From assembly GCF_036327755.1 (NCBI RefSeq), contig NZ_CP109596.1, positions 7,688,001 to 7,752,000 of the forward strand: 64,000 nt of DNA. Direction: 5' to 3'. The translations under genes and the position numbers were made by a program. Numbering within the stretch: the stretch's first letter is position 1; each line of letters starts with the position of its first letter. Below, one piece after another: positions 1-8,607 of this stretch. Under the pieces are notes generated by a model. That model was not told where the DNA came from and ran no database searches. It was given only the letters and a program-made list of their open reading frames with translations. Origin of the DNA: Nocardia sp. NBC_01503. GTDB taxonomy: Bacteria; Actinomycetota; Actinomycetes; Mycobacteriales; Mycobacteriaceae.

Positions 1-1240
1 CGTCCAGCCCGATCGCGGTGGCCACCTCGAGCCAGGCGTTCGATACCGTCGCCACCGTTGCCATACCGGTGGATGTTCCTATCACCAGCGGTTTTCCGGT
101 CGCACCGGCTTCGCGAATCAACTGCTTGGCCCTGTCGAGATCACGGGTGACCTCCGGCGCGGCGTTCCAGGCGGCGTTGAAGGAGTCCTTGGCATAACCC
201 CAGGTGCCGGGGTTGGTCGACAGCCTCGGTTCCAGTGCGTTACCGGCATAGGCGGCATTGATGAAACTGCGGCGGTCGAAGGCCAGCGACAGCGCCTGCC
301 GGACTCGGATATCGCCGAGTACTCCGGTCAGGTTCGACGGGATGAGGAACTCCGTTTCCAGCGTGGGCCCGGAGTGTACGGATACCGTCGAAGTGCGTTG
401 CAACTGCGACAGATTCGATGTGTCGGTGATCCAGCTGCCGTCGATCTCGCCGGTGGTCAGTCCGGTGGTGAGGGTGGCCGCGTCCGGAATGCCTTTGAAG
501 GCGATGTTTTTCGTCAGCGGGGTGAGCGTGGAGTCCCAGTAGGCCGAATTGGCCGCCAGTTTGAGTGATTCGCCGGGGGTCCATTTGGCCAGCCGGTACG
601 GGCCGGTGCACATGGTGCCGCCGTCGGGCGTACCGAATTTCTGGCCCTGCTGCTGTGCGAAGGCCTTCTCGACCACGATCCCGGGCATGGCCGACAGTTC
701 GCCGGTGAGCCAGTAGTCCGGCTGGGTCAGGGTGATGAGCACCGTCTTCGCGTCTTCGGCGGTGATGGTGGAGACCCGATCGAAGACCTTGCCGTAGAAG
801 CCGCCGAGTTTCGGATCACGGTTGCGTTCGAGGCTGAAGACCACATCGTCCGCGGTCAGCGGTTTGCCATCCCAGAAGGTGACGCCGGGCCGAATCGTCA
901 GTGCCAGTGCGGTGGGTGTGCGGTATCGGTATTCGCTGGCGAGACCGGAAGCGATACTGCCGTCGGGCTTTTGGCGTAGCAGTGCATCGCACATGGTGGC
1001 GATGACGGTGTTCTCCGGGTAGTCGAACGCCGTCGCCGGGTCGAGCGTCGTCGGATCTCGATACAGCGCCCAGGTGGCACTGTCCACACCGCCCGAGGCC
1101 GCGGGGGTGTTCGGCGAGAGATTGATCAGCGAAGCGCTGTCGTTCGAAGACGAAGTCGGGATGCGGCCCGAGCATCCCGTCAGCATGGTGGCTACACACG
1201 CGGCCACCGCTATGGCACGTATACGACCCTTTGTCATCAT
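1..1240 (-). CDS. ABC transporter substrate-binding lipoprotein, family 5 (partial)
   Basis: The gene runs off the left edge, so the C-terminus is missing. The translation starts MMTKGRIRAI and has a lipoprotein signal ending in the lipobox LTGC (Cys about 23). The mature part reads as a bacterial extracellular solute-binding protein of family 5 (DppA/OppA/NikA type): an N-terminal TWALYRDPTTLDPA segment, then the family phrase for ligand entry, GVTFWDGKPLTADDVVFSLERN at about residues 117-138. Such proteins sit outside the membrane and hand peptides, nickel or similar ligands to an ABC permease. The partners would lie left of the window. A second ATG three bases downstream is an equally good start. 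It is 33 bp downstream of aguB on the same strand, so it may belong to the agmatine transcription unit, which would make an amine or peptide ligand plausible; that is inference. Confidence 0.85.
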   Translation of the reverse strand, partial: MMTKGRIRAIAVAACVATMLTGCSGRIPTSSSNDSASLINLSPNTPAASGGVDSATWALYRDPTTLDPATAFDYPENTVIATMCDALLRQKPDGSIASGLASEYRYRTPTALALTIRPGVTFWDGKPLTADDVVFSLERNRDPKLGGFYGKVFDRVSTITAEDAKTVLITLTQPDYWLTGELSAMPGIVVEKAFAQQQGQKFGTPDGGTMCTGPYRLAKWTPGESLKLAANSAYWDSTLTPLTKNIAFKGIPDAATLTTGLTTGEIDGSWITDTSNLSQLQRTSTVSVHSGPTLETEFLIPSNLTGVLGDIRVRQALSLAFDRRSFINAAYAGNALEPRLSTNPGTWGYAKDSFNAAWNAAPEVTRDLDRAKQLIREAGATGKPLVIGTSTGMATVATVSNAWLEVATAIGLD

Positions 1241-1273
1241 CGTGGAACCTGGTTTCGATCTGGTGGGGATGTT

Positions 1274-2260
1274 TCAGGAGGTCTCGCGCAGCGCGGAATT
1301 CGATTCCGTCAGCACGCCGTAGCTGGCCGGTCGGCGAGTGTCGAACAGCCCGAAGGTGAGCCAGTCGCGACGCTGATCCAGGTCGAGATCGGCGACGAGC
1401 ACCGTGTCCCGATCACGTGGCGCGCGAACGATGGTGCGGCCGTAGGGATCCGAGATGAACGAGGATCCGTAGAAGTTCGTGCCGCCCTCATGTCCGATGC
1501 GATTGACCGCGACCATGAAGGTGGCGTTGGCCAGCCCGTTGCCGGCGATCATCTGATGCCACATCGGCTCGGTGTCGAAGTCCGGGGATTCGGGTTCGGA
1601 GCCGATCGCGGTGGGATAGACCAGGATTTCCGCGCCGCCGAGCGAATATGCCCGCGCCAGTTCGGGAAACCACTGATCCCAGCAGGTCGGGAAGCCGAAT
1701 GCGGCTCCGGCCGCGGAGATCACGGGATATCCACTGTCACCGGAATCGAAATAGTGGTCTTCGTGGTAACCGGGAAACGCTGGAATGTGTAGCTTTCGCG
1801 TTCTCGCGTGCAGTTCCCCGTCCGGTCCGACCAGAATCGCCGTATTGAAGCCCAGGCGACTGTCGTTGCGCTCGTACAGCGAAGCGTGCACGAACACACC
1901 GAGCTCGGTGGCGTACTGCCGAGCGAACGCGATGGTCGGACCGTCGGGGATGCTCTCGCGATACCGCTCGGCACCGGCATGGTCCGGAACCGTCGCGAAG
2001 TAGGGACTCAGCGTGAGCTCCTGCAGGCATACGACCTGTGCGCCGAGCCCCGCGGCCCGCCGAATGCCTTCGCCCAGTACGGCTTTGTGCTCGTCCGGGT
2101 CGGCATGCCAGGACGTCTGCACGGCGCCGATACGGACCGGCGGGCGGGTGGCGGGGGTGACCCGTGCGGGCGACGGGAACAGCGCGCCGATCGCCGTGAC
2201 GACGACCCATCCCCCATCCTCGTCGACGCGCTGCGTCATCGGATGGTCAGGTGCGCTCAT
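1274..2260 (-). CDS. aguB: N-carbamoylputrescine amidase (carbon-nitrogen hydrolase)
   Basis: A nitrilase-superfamily protein of 328 aa that would hydrolyse N-carbamoylputrescine to putrescine, CO2 and ammonia, the second step of the agmatine deiminase route. The Glu-Lys-Cys triad is visible: E81 in CLQELTLSPYF, K156 in TRKLHIPAFPGY, C193 in FPTCWDQWFPE. The CWDQWFPE block and the PGYHEDHYFDSG loop are typical of AguB. The start is the ATG that overlaps the aguA stop as ATGA, so the pair is translationally coupled. The first 40 residues before RIGAVQTSW are longer than usual for the family (about 290 aa), so an internal start is possible. The cytoplasmic enzyme acts directly after AguA. Confidence 0.9.
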   Translation of the reverse strand: MSAPDHPMTQRVDEDGGWVVVTAIGALFPSPARVTPATRPPVRIGAVQTSWHADPDEHKAVLGEGIRRAAGLGAQVVCLQELTLSPYFATVPDHAGAERYRESIPDGPTIAFARQYATELGVFVHASLYERNDSRLGFNTAILVGPDGELHARTRKLHIPAFPGYHEDHYFDSGDSGYPVISAAGAAFGFPTCWDQWFPELARAYSLGGAEILVYPTAIGSEPESPDFDTEPMWHQMIAGNGLANATFMVAVNRIGHEGGTNFYGSSFISDPYGRTIVRAPRDRDTVLVADLDLDQRRDWLTFGLFDTRRPASYGVLTESNSALRETS

Positions 2261-3309
2261 CGACGGGCTCCCGCCGCCGGAATCTGCTGGGTGATGCAGT
2301 GCACTCCACCGCCGCCGTACGCCACGATATTTCCCGGCACACCGACCACCTCGCGATCCGGGAACGCCCGCGCGAGCGTCGCCAGCGCCGCCGCATCCAG
2401 TTCGTGCCCGCCGATCGGCACGATCACGCCGCCGTTGGCGATGTAGAAGTTCGCGTACGCGACCATGGTTTCGGTGCCGTCGGGTAGAACGGTGATCGGG
2501 AACTGCGGCAACTCGATGATCTCGAAGGGGCGACCGGCCGCATCGGTGCTCTCGCGCAACACCTTCAGATTCGCGGCCATCCGCTCGAAGTCCGGCATAT
2601 CGGGATCGGTACAGGTCTGCGCGATCACCACACCCGGGCGCACATACGTGCATACGCCATCGACGTGACCGTCGGTGTGCGCGTCGTCGAAATGCCCATA
2701 GGGCAGCCAGATGATCTTCGTGACGCCGAGCCGGTGACGCAGCTCCGCCTCGATCTGCTCCCGCGACATCGACGGGTTGCGGTTCGGATGCAGCAGGCAC
2801 TGTTCGGTGGTGATCAGCGTCCCTTCGCCGTCAACGGTGATCGCTCCGCCTTCGAGGATCATGTCCGACGAAAACCGTTCTATGCCAAGGACATCCAGCA
2901 CACGCTCACTGATCGTCGCGTCCTGGTCGTAGGGCAGGAACTTATTGCCCCAGGAGTTGAATCCGAAGTCCACCGCGGCGCGATTGCCCTCCGCGTCCAG
3001 CACGATCTGCGGGCCCGAATCCCGGATCCAGGAATCGTCGATGGAGAGCACCACGATCTCGACGGCCTCACCGCACATGGCGCGCGCTTCGTCGGCCTGT
3101 CCGGGAGCGACGATCATCAGCACCGCCTCGAACCGGGCGATCGCGTTCGCGGTCGCCGCGTACTCGGCCTTGGCCTCTTCGAAGTAAGGCCCCCACAGGT
3201 CTTTTCGGGTCGGCCACGCCATCAGGCACCGCTCGTGCGCTGCCCACTCCGCGGGCATCCGCCACGACGGTTCGATCCCGCTCACAGTGTGTTTCATGTC
3301 AGCCACCAT
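2257..3309 (-). CDS. aguA: Agmatine deiminase
   Basis: A 350-aa member of the peptidyl-arginine-deiminase-like family that converts agmatine to N-carbamoylputrescine and ammonia. Family marks are MPAEWAAHERCLMAWP near the N-terminus, the SWIRDSGP block, GHFDDAHTDGHVDG in the middle, and the catalytic Cys in YGGGGVHCITQQ (about residue 338). Two starts are possible, MVAD at 3309 and MKHT at 3297; the second leaves more room for the palindrome at 3316-3329, which otherwise sits 7 bp from the start. It overlaps aguB by four bases. A decayed paralogue with a Tat signal lies just upstream in the same orientation. Regulation by whatever binds the palindrome is likely. Confidence 0.92.
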   Translation of the reverse strand: MVADMKHTVSGIEPSWRMPAEWAAHERCLMAWPTRKDLWGPYFEEAKAEYAATANAIARFEAVLMIVAPGQADEARAMCGEAVEIVVLSIDDSWIRDSGPQIVLDAEGNRAAVDFGFNSWGNKFLPYDQDATISERVLDVLGIERFSSDMILEGGAITVDGEGTLITTEQCLLHPNRNPSMSREQIEAELRHRLGVTKIIWLPYGHFDDAHTDGHVDGVCTYVRPGVVIAQTCTDPDMPDFERMAANLKVLRESTDAAGRPFEIIELPQFPITVLPDGTETMVAYANFYIANGGVIVPIGGHELDAAALATLARAFPDREVVGVPGNIVAYGGGGVHCITQQIPAAGARR

Positions 3310-3315
3310 ATCCTG

Positions 3316-3329
3316 ACTAAAATTTTAGT
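3316..3329. promoter_or_regulatory. Perfect palindromic operator candidate upstream of aguA
   Basis: ACTAAAATTTTAGT is a perfect 14-bp palindrome immediately upstream of the aguA start. A closely related imperfect copy lies at 3752-3769 in front of the decayed aguA paralogue. The two share TGACTrAAATTTTrGT, which suggests a common regulator. The protein is not identifiable from the window. Confidence 0.6.
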
Positions 3330-3383
3330 TAAGTTCTTTGGCAAAAAAATTTCGAGCCCGAGCGACCCACGCTCAGCTGCCGC

Positions 3384-3726
3384 TTACCGCCCCACCCGCT
3401 GAAGAGCGGATCGATACCCCTGACACCCCTGGGGCCACTCGGCGAGCATCACCACCGGCTCGAAGTCGGCTATCACCCGGGCGATCCCGCGATATCGTTC
3501 TGCACCGCGATACCGTCCGAGCCCTGCCACACCGAGCCCGATGGCGGCCATGCCATGCAGGTGCGCGCGTGCGCCGCCCACTCGGACGGCATCAGCCACT
3601 CCCCGGGTATAGCCGAAGCTGCGGGAAAACCCACGCCCGCGATGCCGCTGCCGCCAGCACAGCGTCCCCGCCAACCACCCCCGCTCCACCACGAAGGATT
3701 CTCCGACGCGAGAAGTCACTCATCAT
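3384..3726 (-). pseudogene. Decayed Tat-exported agmatine deiminase paralogue
   Basis: The reading starts MMSDFSRRRILRGGAGVVGG, a clear twin-arginine (SRRRILR) signal with an Ala-rich core. The frame then shifts: in a second frame follows EWLMPSEWAAHARTCMAWPP, which matches the N-terminal MPAEWAAHERCLMAWP of the intact aguA downstream. A third frame then gives GIARVIADFEPVVMLAEWPQ, matching IARFEAVLMIVAPGQ. After that the reading stops at about 3384, so only the first third of the enzyme survives, with at least two frameshifts. Tat-exported agmatine deiminases are known as a separate branch of the family, so this was probably a distinct gene and not a recent tandem copy. It carries its own copy of the palindromic operator. 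Confidence 0.75.
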
Positions 3727-3751
3727 TTCCACCAGTCCGCGCAGTGCATAT

Positions 3752-3769
3752 TGACTGAAATTTTGGTCA
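3752..3769. promoter_or_regulatory. Palindromic operator candidate, second copy
   Basis: TGACTGAAATTTTGGTCA is an imperfect palindrome resembling the site at 3316-3329. It lies 26 bp upstream of the start of the Tat agmatine-deiminase remnant. Position and similarity support a shared operator. Confidence 0.5.
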
Positions 3770-4527
3770 GGCCGAAGATAGCAGCTGATATCCGAGGAAG
3801 CCATAGCGTTAACAGCGAATTCTCGCGACCGAAACACCTCGCAGCAAACCCGCGGAACCCCGAGGGGAGTCGACCGCGCCCCGCACCGCACGAACGGCAC
3901 CACCCCCATTGCCGTCTACTCAGCGGCGGTAGCGGCTGCACCAGATCGCCTAGGTGTCAACACTATTCAGTCGTACTCACATACCTGAAGGCCCTGCGCC
4001 CGCGAACAACGACACGCACGAGCCTTGTCCGTATGGAGCGAGGCGCTCGAGCGACGGTTTGCTGGCAAACCCAAGGCCACGTGCTCTTCACACTCGTAGT
4101 CGGCGCACGCACAAGACCGGCTTAACCCTGCGTTACAGTCGCTTCGCGCCACCAGAATTCTCTGCCACCATCGCTTGCCAACCCTTCAGCCAGCCGATGA
4201 CATACAGCGGCTGCGACGAGACCCCCGTATCCGTTTCGACCCACCATGTTTCGCGGCTGGTTAGGTCGGGCACGCGCTACCCCCTCGGACATGAGTGCAG
4301 CATCGTCGACCCCGCCATGTGCCGATCTTTCACTTTGCCGCCGCGTTGCCGACCCGCCCGAGCCAGGCACGCGGGTCGCGGCAGAATAGTGCGCTTCGGT
4401 TGTCCGCACCCGCGCGGACTCGGCCCTCGCTTGTCTGGTTTTGGTCAGAACTGTTCCGGTGCAAAGCCTTTCGATGGTGACTCTCAGCGAATTCGTCGAC
4501 CGAGGGTCTCGTGGAGATTCCAGGGCT
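3770..4527. other. Mostly non-coding gap
   Basis: About 760 bases with no convincing long gene. Open frames on the plus strand here (for example 3954-4562) give low-complexity, Arg/Pro-rich translations without family character. The only stretch that looks coding is the small minus-strand frame at 4133-4273, listed separately. Confidence 0.4.
4133..4273 (-). CDS. Possible small hypothetical protein (46 aa)
   Basis: A GTG-started frame preceded by a GAGGGGG stretch usable as a ribosome binding site, with a stop codon just upstream that fixes the start. The product begins VPDLTSRETWWVETDTGV and has a Trp-rich middle (YVIGWLKGWQAMV). Codon choice is that of a normal GC-rich gene. I do not recognise a family. 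It could be a genuine small protein or the tail of a decayed gene. Confidence 0.35.
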   Translation of the reverse strand: MPDLTSRETWWVETDTGVSSQPLYVIGWLKGWQAMVAENSGGAKRL

Positions 4528-5241
4528 CTACCGGCAGGAGTTCGGAGGGCAGGACACGGTGAGGGCTGCGGAGTGCTCGGCGAGGTGGGTGTGGTCGTCG
4601 AGGCCGAGTTTGCGGGTCAGCGCGAGGAGATTGTTGCGGATCGTGTTCTCGCAGAAGAACAGTCGGTGCGCGATCTGCTTGTTGGTCAATCCCTGCGCGA
4701 GCAGCAGCAGGATCGTTCATCTCCATGGTGGTCAGCGTCAGGCCGGTGAGTGATGGGCGCCGTCGTGGTGGCGCAACGGATGGGTCAGGCTGGGCACAGG
4801 ACGCCGGTCCAGGCGCGAGTGTCCGGTGGCGATGGCTTTGACCGCGCCCGCCACGTCGAGTTCGGTCAGGTCCTTGACCATATATCCGGCCGCGCCGGCG
4901 TGGATCGCGGCGAGCATCGCCTCGGGGGCAATGTCGGCGCTCAGGATCAACCACCGAATCGCGGGGTGCTCGGCACGCAAGACCCGGCACAGCTCGAGTC
5001 CATCGCCGTCGGGCAGGTGTGGGTCCAGGATCACCACCTCGGGCCGCACCGCCGACAGCAGCGCCCGCGCGGCGGCGACGGTGCCGGCCGCACCTACGAT
5101 CGCGATGGTGCGATCGCACTCCAGCAGATCGGCGAGGGCGTGGCGGACGATGTAGTCCTCCTCGACCAGAGCCACCCGAACCGGATTATGGCGCGAGGGC
5201 GGCGGACGAGTCGCGCCCGCACGGGTGGGATTGCTCATCAC
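4528..5241 (-). pseudogene. Frameshifted NarL/LuxR-type response regulator
   Basis: The first part (5241 to about 4745) is a complete receiver domain: acidic pocket VALVEEDYIV, phospho-acceptor Asp in VVILDPHLPDGDG, and the conserved Lys in GYMVKDL. The frame then shifts at about 4745 into LTGLTLTTMEM and again at about 4715 into a good LuxR helix-turn-helix, LLLAQGLTNKQIAHRLFFCENTIRNNLLALTRKLGL, ending at the TAG at 4528. Two frameshifts therefore separate sensing and DNA-binding halves. As read the gene would give a 167-aa receiver-only protein. No cognate histidine kinase is adjacent. Sequencing error is possible, but two separate errors within 40 bases would be needed. Confidence 0.75.
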
Positions 5242-5397
5242 CTCACGATCCGCCTGCCCGCCCGCCCTGCCATCGGGCCAACGCCACCAGCGGGCGGGAC
5301 TTTCGCCCTCGGACGGTCCCGGCGTGCCGACCGGTTCGGGAGCAGCCTCGTCATGACCTGAAGTCCTACGCCTCGAACGCTTTTCGGTCCGACGCGG

Positions 5398-5784
5398 TTA
5401 CCAGTACTGCCCGACCGCGAGCACGGCGCCCGGGTCCTGCGGGTCGAGGGGATTCAAGACCGCTACGTAAGTTCCGCCGCCGGGGTGCGCCGCGGCCTCG
5501 GCGGCGATCTCGTAAGTGCTGGCGTAGGTGCTGCCATCGGGCAACGCCAGCTGGGAATCGGGTTCCAGGTCCACGCGCTGGGCACCGGCCGGGACCAGTG
5601 CGTCGATCGCCCCGGGGATCGGGCTCCCCGTCAGTGCGGCGGTCTCACTCGGAGAGAGCACGACACCGCTCATATCGGGACCGGCGAACGGCGTTGCGGC
5701 AGAAGCGGTTCCCGCGCTCAGCAGCAGAGCGGCGGTGCCTGCCGCGGACGCGGCGGCCAGGAGGGTGATGGGGTGAACACGCAT
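5398..5784 (-). CDS. Small secreted protein, 128 aa
   Basis: Begins MRVHPITLLAAASAAGTAAL, a standard Sec signal peptide that should be cut after GTASA (residue about 29). The mature part is about 100 aa, acidic, with SPSETAALTGSPIPGAIDAL and a C-terminal GAVLAVGQYW. No Cys is present. A GGAAAG stretch sits 10 bp upstream of the ATG; a longer upstream frame is rejected because it lacks a site and its N-terminus is not protein-like. No family is recognised. A perfect 14-bp palindrome at 5859-5872 lies 75 bp upstream and may control it. Confidence 0.7.
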   Translation of the reverse strand: MRVHPITLLAAASAAGTAALLLSAGTASAATPFAGPDMSGVVLSPSETAALTGSPIPGAIDALVPAGAQRVDLEPDSQLALPDGSTYASTYEIAAEAAAHPGGGTYVAVLNPLDPQDPGAVLAVGQYW

Positions 5785-5858
5785 TGTCAGCTCACTTTCC
5801 GGGAGGGTGTGCCGATCGAGAACCAATCGCGACCGGTCGCACGTATTCCGATCACCGC

Positions 5859-5872
5859 TGGACGTACGTCCA
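5859..5872. promoter_or_regulatory. Perfect 14-bp palindrome
   Basis: TGGACGTACGTCCA reads the same on both strands. It lies 75 bp upstream of the small secreted protein gene (start 5784). Sites of this type are common TetR-family operators, but no regulator gene is adjacent. Confidence 0.45.
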
Positions 5873-6385
5873 ATTCGGATGCGGTAAGTGAACATTGACA
5901 GCAATTCTTTGGCAATCCATAGACCATCGTCAACGCCGCCCGTGATCACTCGTTCATTTGCCGTACACCAACAATCCCCCGCAAGACGCCCCGAGCCCCG
6001 CGGCGGTGCAGCATCAATGTCACCTGCCTCACATCGCCGCCGTGACCTGCCCTAACGACGAGATCCAATCGTGCCGCCCGTTCACTCCTTCCGGCACCTT
6101 CGCCCACGCCGGGCACGGCACGGTGCCGTAGTCGAAACCGACTTCGGGCGGCAGGCCATGCCGCCGACCGGACCACCGCCGAAGGGAGTCACGATTGTTA
6201 TGCGATTCCGGGGCGGAATCGACACGCAAGCGCTTAGCTAGTCAATAGCTGGTTGGCAATGTCGCCGTAGAACCGTCAGGGCGGCGACGGGCATGAGGTT
6301 TCGCGTAGTCACAGCATCGACATAGATCCGGTTCTCGGGTCCGAGGTCGGCCCGAAGGCGGTTCTCCGAGCAGGAGGCGACGGTA
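5873..6385. other. Intergenic gap
   Basis: About 510 bases between divergent small secreted protein genes. The only frame with some coding character is minus-strand 6029-6229 (66 aa), which has no clear ribosome binding site or family signature, so it is not called as a gene. Confidence 0.4.
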
Positions 6386-6814
6386 ATGGCGCTGGTGCCC
6401 AAGCTATTCGGACTTCTCGCGATGGCCGCCATTGTGGTGGGCGGCTCCGGTATCGGTGTGGCGGCTGCCGAGCCCGGACCCGACGGCCGGTATTACGGAT
6501 CCTTGGCCACCGAAGATCTCGGGGACCATTTCGGGGTCATGTGGGCGGTCAACTATCCCAACTGGGCCGAGGCCGATGACGCCGCACTACGGCACTGCGA
6601 GTCCGGTAACTGCGCGGTGCAGGCCCGGTTCGTCGACGGCTGCGGATCCATCGCCCAACACAACCACCGACTGCTCGGCGGAGTCGGACACACCCGGGAG
6701 GAAGCCGAACGCGCCGCACTCGACGCCTTCGGCCCACCCGACCTGGTGTCGCTGAGCGCGGGCAACCCACCCGCCGCGATCGCGCACACCGAATGCACCG
6801 GCAACGCGGGCTGA
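6386..6814 (+). CDS. Secreted DUF4189-type protein, 142 aa
   Basis: Begins with a Sec signal (MALVPKLFGLLAMAAIVVGG, cut after VAAAE or nearby). The mature sequence YYGSLATEDLGDHFGVMWAVNYPNWAEADDAALRHCESG...CAVQARF is typical of DUF4189: a WAVNYPNWAEA segment, paired cysteines around residues 74-95, and an AxHTREEAERAAL tail. Such proteins are small, exported, disulfide-containing and of unknown role in Nocardia and mycobacteria. An AGGAGG site about 10 bp upstream fixes the ATG. The next gene downstream is another small secreted protein. Confidence 0.75.
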   Translation: MALVPKLFGLLAMAAIVVGGSGIGVAAAEPGPDGRYYGSLATEDLGDHFGVMWAVNYPNWAEADDAALRHCESGNCAVQARFVDGCGSIAQHNHRLLGGVGHTREEAERAALDAFGPPDLVSLSAGNPPAAIAHTECTGNAG

Positions 6815-6911
6815 CGCACCGTGATCGAAGGCCGGACAACGGTGACAACGCCTCTTACGAACGGCCCGAATCCGCTCCATCGCAATGGTTTTCGACGTAG
6901 GAGGCGCGGCG

Positions 6912-7292
6912 GTGAGTGATCTGCTGGTCAAGGCTTCAAAGTTAGCGGTAGGGGTTATGGCTGTCTCGCTGTCGGCATTCGGAGCAGCGCGGGCGCAGGA
7001 GTTCGCCCCCGGTGTGAACTGCGAGGGGTTGAGCTGCACCAACGACTCCGACGAACCCTATGTGGCGTCGGGGGTGACCTACTGTTTGACCAACCCGGCC
7101 AACACTCCGCCCATGCCCGGGCAACAACCAACCGCCCCTACTCCCTACACCAACGCGATGAGCGTCGTCGTCAATCCACATTCGACGATGACGCTGACCC
7201 CGATCTGCCGGGGCGGCGACAGCATGACCGGAGCCGCTATCACCGGCGTCGCACCGGGATCGGCCCTTCCTCCCTCGGGATCCGGAGGCTGA
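6912..7292 (+). CDS. Small secreted hypothetical protein, 126 aa
   Basis: The chosen start is the GTG at 6912, seven bases after a perfect AGGAGG at 6899-6904; an ATG at 6885 in the same frame would place that site inside the gene. The product has an N-terminal signal (VSDLLVKASKLAVGVMAVSL, cut after ARA) and a short mature domain with cysteines in GVNCEGLSC, VTYC and ITPIC-like context (TLTPICRGG). The end is Gly/Ser-rich. No family is recognised. It follows the DUF4189 gene by about 100 bp. Confidence 0.6.
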   Translation: MSDLLVKASKLAVGVMAVSLSAFGAARAQEFAPGVNCEGLSCTNDSDEPYVASGVTYCLTNPANTPPMPGQQPTAPTPYTNAMSVVVNPHSTMTLTPICRGGDSMTGAAITGVAPGSALPPSGSGG

Positions 7293-7368
7293 TCAACGGC
7301 CCACCAGGCTCGACGGTCGGTATCCAACCCAGTCGGAGACCTCGCTAATTCGGTGAACGCACAAGATG

Positions 7369-7418
7369 GGGACTGCTGCAAGATCAGGTGACAGGTTGAC
7401 CTGCCATGCAGCAGTCCC
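7369..7418. terminator. Long hairpin between convergent genes
   Basis: GGGACTGCTGCA and its exact complement TGCAGCAGTCCC are separated by 26 bases that contain an inner CAGGT/ACCTG pair. It lies between the convergent 6912-7292 and Fic (7434) genes, where a bidirectional terminator is expected. There is no T-run. Confidence 0.5.
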
Positions 7419-7433
7419 ACGAGTGCGACGACG

Positions 7434-8564
7434 CTAGTAGGGGCTTTCGAGGGTGGTTGGAGTGCTGGCGACCTCCAACACAGTTGTGGGGTAGGCCGAT
7501 CCAGCAGTGTAGAAGCGGGCTCGGGTCTTACCGACAGGTTCGAGTGCCCGAAGCGCAACGAGGTCGCGTAGATCGCGTTGTGCTTGCTGCAGGCTTAGCC
7601 CTTCGGATTGCTCGTAGCGGGTTCGCCGGACTCGGCCGGACATCGCGACGTCGTGCAGTGCGCTGATGACGCGCTCGTCCAGGTGCGCACCTGCGACGTA
7701 CTCCTCGAGCATCGCCCATACCGTACCGGACCGAACCCAACGGGCATACACGGTTTGGGCCTGCTGATGGTAGGCGGTCAGATTGAATCGAATCCATTCG
7801 GATACATCCTGATCCGGGTGATAAGTGGAGCCGCGGCGACCGAGCACCTGGTAGTACTCCCAGGTGTTTCCAGGCCTGCCAAGCCACGCTTCAATGGACG
7901 AAAACTCCGGTGCGAGAACACCTTCCCTGGCGATCATCAGTGTCTGCAACGATCTTGACATGCGTCCGTTGCCATCGGCCCAGGGGTGGATGGACACGAG
8001 GTGCAGGTGTGCCATCGCCGCGCGAACGAGTGGATGTGTGCCGTCGTCGGTATTGAGCCATTCGACGAGTTCTCCCATTAGCGCTGGTACGTGGTCGGCA
8101 TCGGGTGCGGTGTAAGCGGCGATGCTCGGGTCGCGGGGGTCGGTCACGTAGACGGGGCCCGGTCGCCATTGCCCGGCTGAGCGACGTTCGGTATGCCGGT
8201 GCCCTTGCAACATCCAATGCAACGCATTGAGGAAGCCTTTGCTGTACGCGAAATCGTCTACATTGTGGAGGGTCTGAATGTAGGTCATCATCCGCTCGTA
8301 GGCGAGTGTCTCGGCCTTGTTCTCCTCGGAGACCTCGACGTCCCGTTCGCCTGCGATGAGGTCTTCCACATCAACGGTGGAGACTTTGAACCCCTCGATG
8401 GAGTTCGACGCGGCAACGGAGTCTGCGGTGAGGAATTTGCGGAGACCACCCGCCCATTTGCCGGGTTTGGCCTGAACTTCATGGCGTAATTGATCGCGCA
8501 TCCGATCCACACCCGCCAGGACGCGGACGTCGGCTGCGGTTAGTGCGGGCGTGGGAAACAACAT
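7434..8564 (-). CDS. Fic-domain protein (class II architecture)
   Basis: A 376-aa Fic protein; the family usually transfers AMP from ATP to a Ser/Thr/Tyr side chain of a target. The active-site motif is HPWADGNGRMSR at about residues 193-204 (consensus HPFxxGNGRxxR, here Trp replaces Phe). An inhibitory helix with S-NSI-EG at residues 53-58 precedes it, the arrangement of class II, self-inhibited Fic enzymes. The C-terminal third looks like a winged-helix (SLQQAQRDLRDLVALRALE). The start MLFPTPAL is chosen because longer frames read through the tandem repeat at 8608-8638. A GGTCCA array lies about 100 bp upstream, as it does for the second Fic gene near 41 kb. Confidence 0.88.
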   Translation of the reverse strand: MLFPTPALTAADVRVLAGVDRMRDQLRHEVQAKPGKWAGGLRKFLTADSVAASNSIEGFKVSTVDVEDLIAGERDVEVSEENKAETLAYERMMTYIQTLHNVDDFAYSKGFLNALHWMLQGHRHTERRSAGQWRPGPVYVTDPRDPSIAAYTAPDADHVPALMGELVEWLNTDDGTHPLVRAAMAHLHLVSIHPWADGNGRMSRSLQTLMIAREGVLAPEFSSIEAWLGRPGNTWEYYQVLGRRGSTYHPDQDVSEWIRFNLTAYHQQAQTVYARWVRSGTVWAMLEEYVAGAHLDERVISALHDVAMSGRVRRTRYEQSEGLSLQQAQRDLRDLVALRALEPVGKTRARFYTAGSAYPTTVLEVASTPTTLESPY

Positions 8565-8607
8565 GACACAACAATATGATGACGTAGTCATTGCGTCAAG
8601 GCGACAC

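Noticed and set aside
1274..2800. 508-codon reading that joins aguB to sequence upstream
   Set aside because: The upstream 180 codons are the shadow of aguA in another frame; the ATGA overlap at 2257-2260 gives the true start.
3954..4562. 202-codon plus-strand frame
   Set aside because: Translation is low in hydrophobic periodicity and Arg/Pro/Thr-rich, with no ribosome binding site; it also overlaps the response-regulator remnant.
6029..6229. 66-codon minus-strand frame
   Set aside because: It has some codon bias but no start site, no signal sequence and no recognisable domain, so it is mentioned only within the gap entry.
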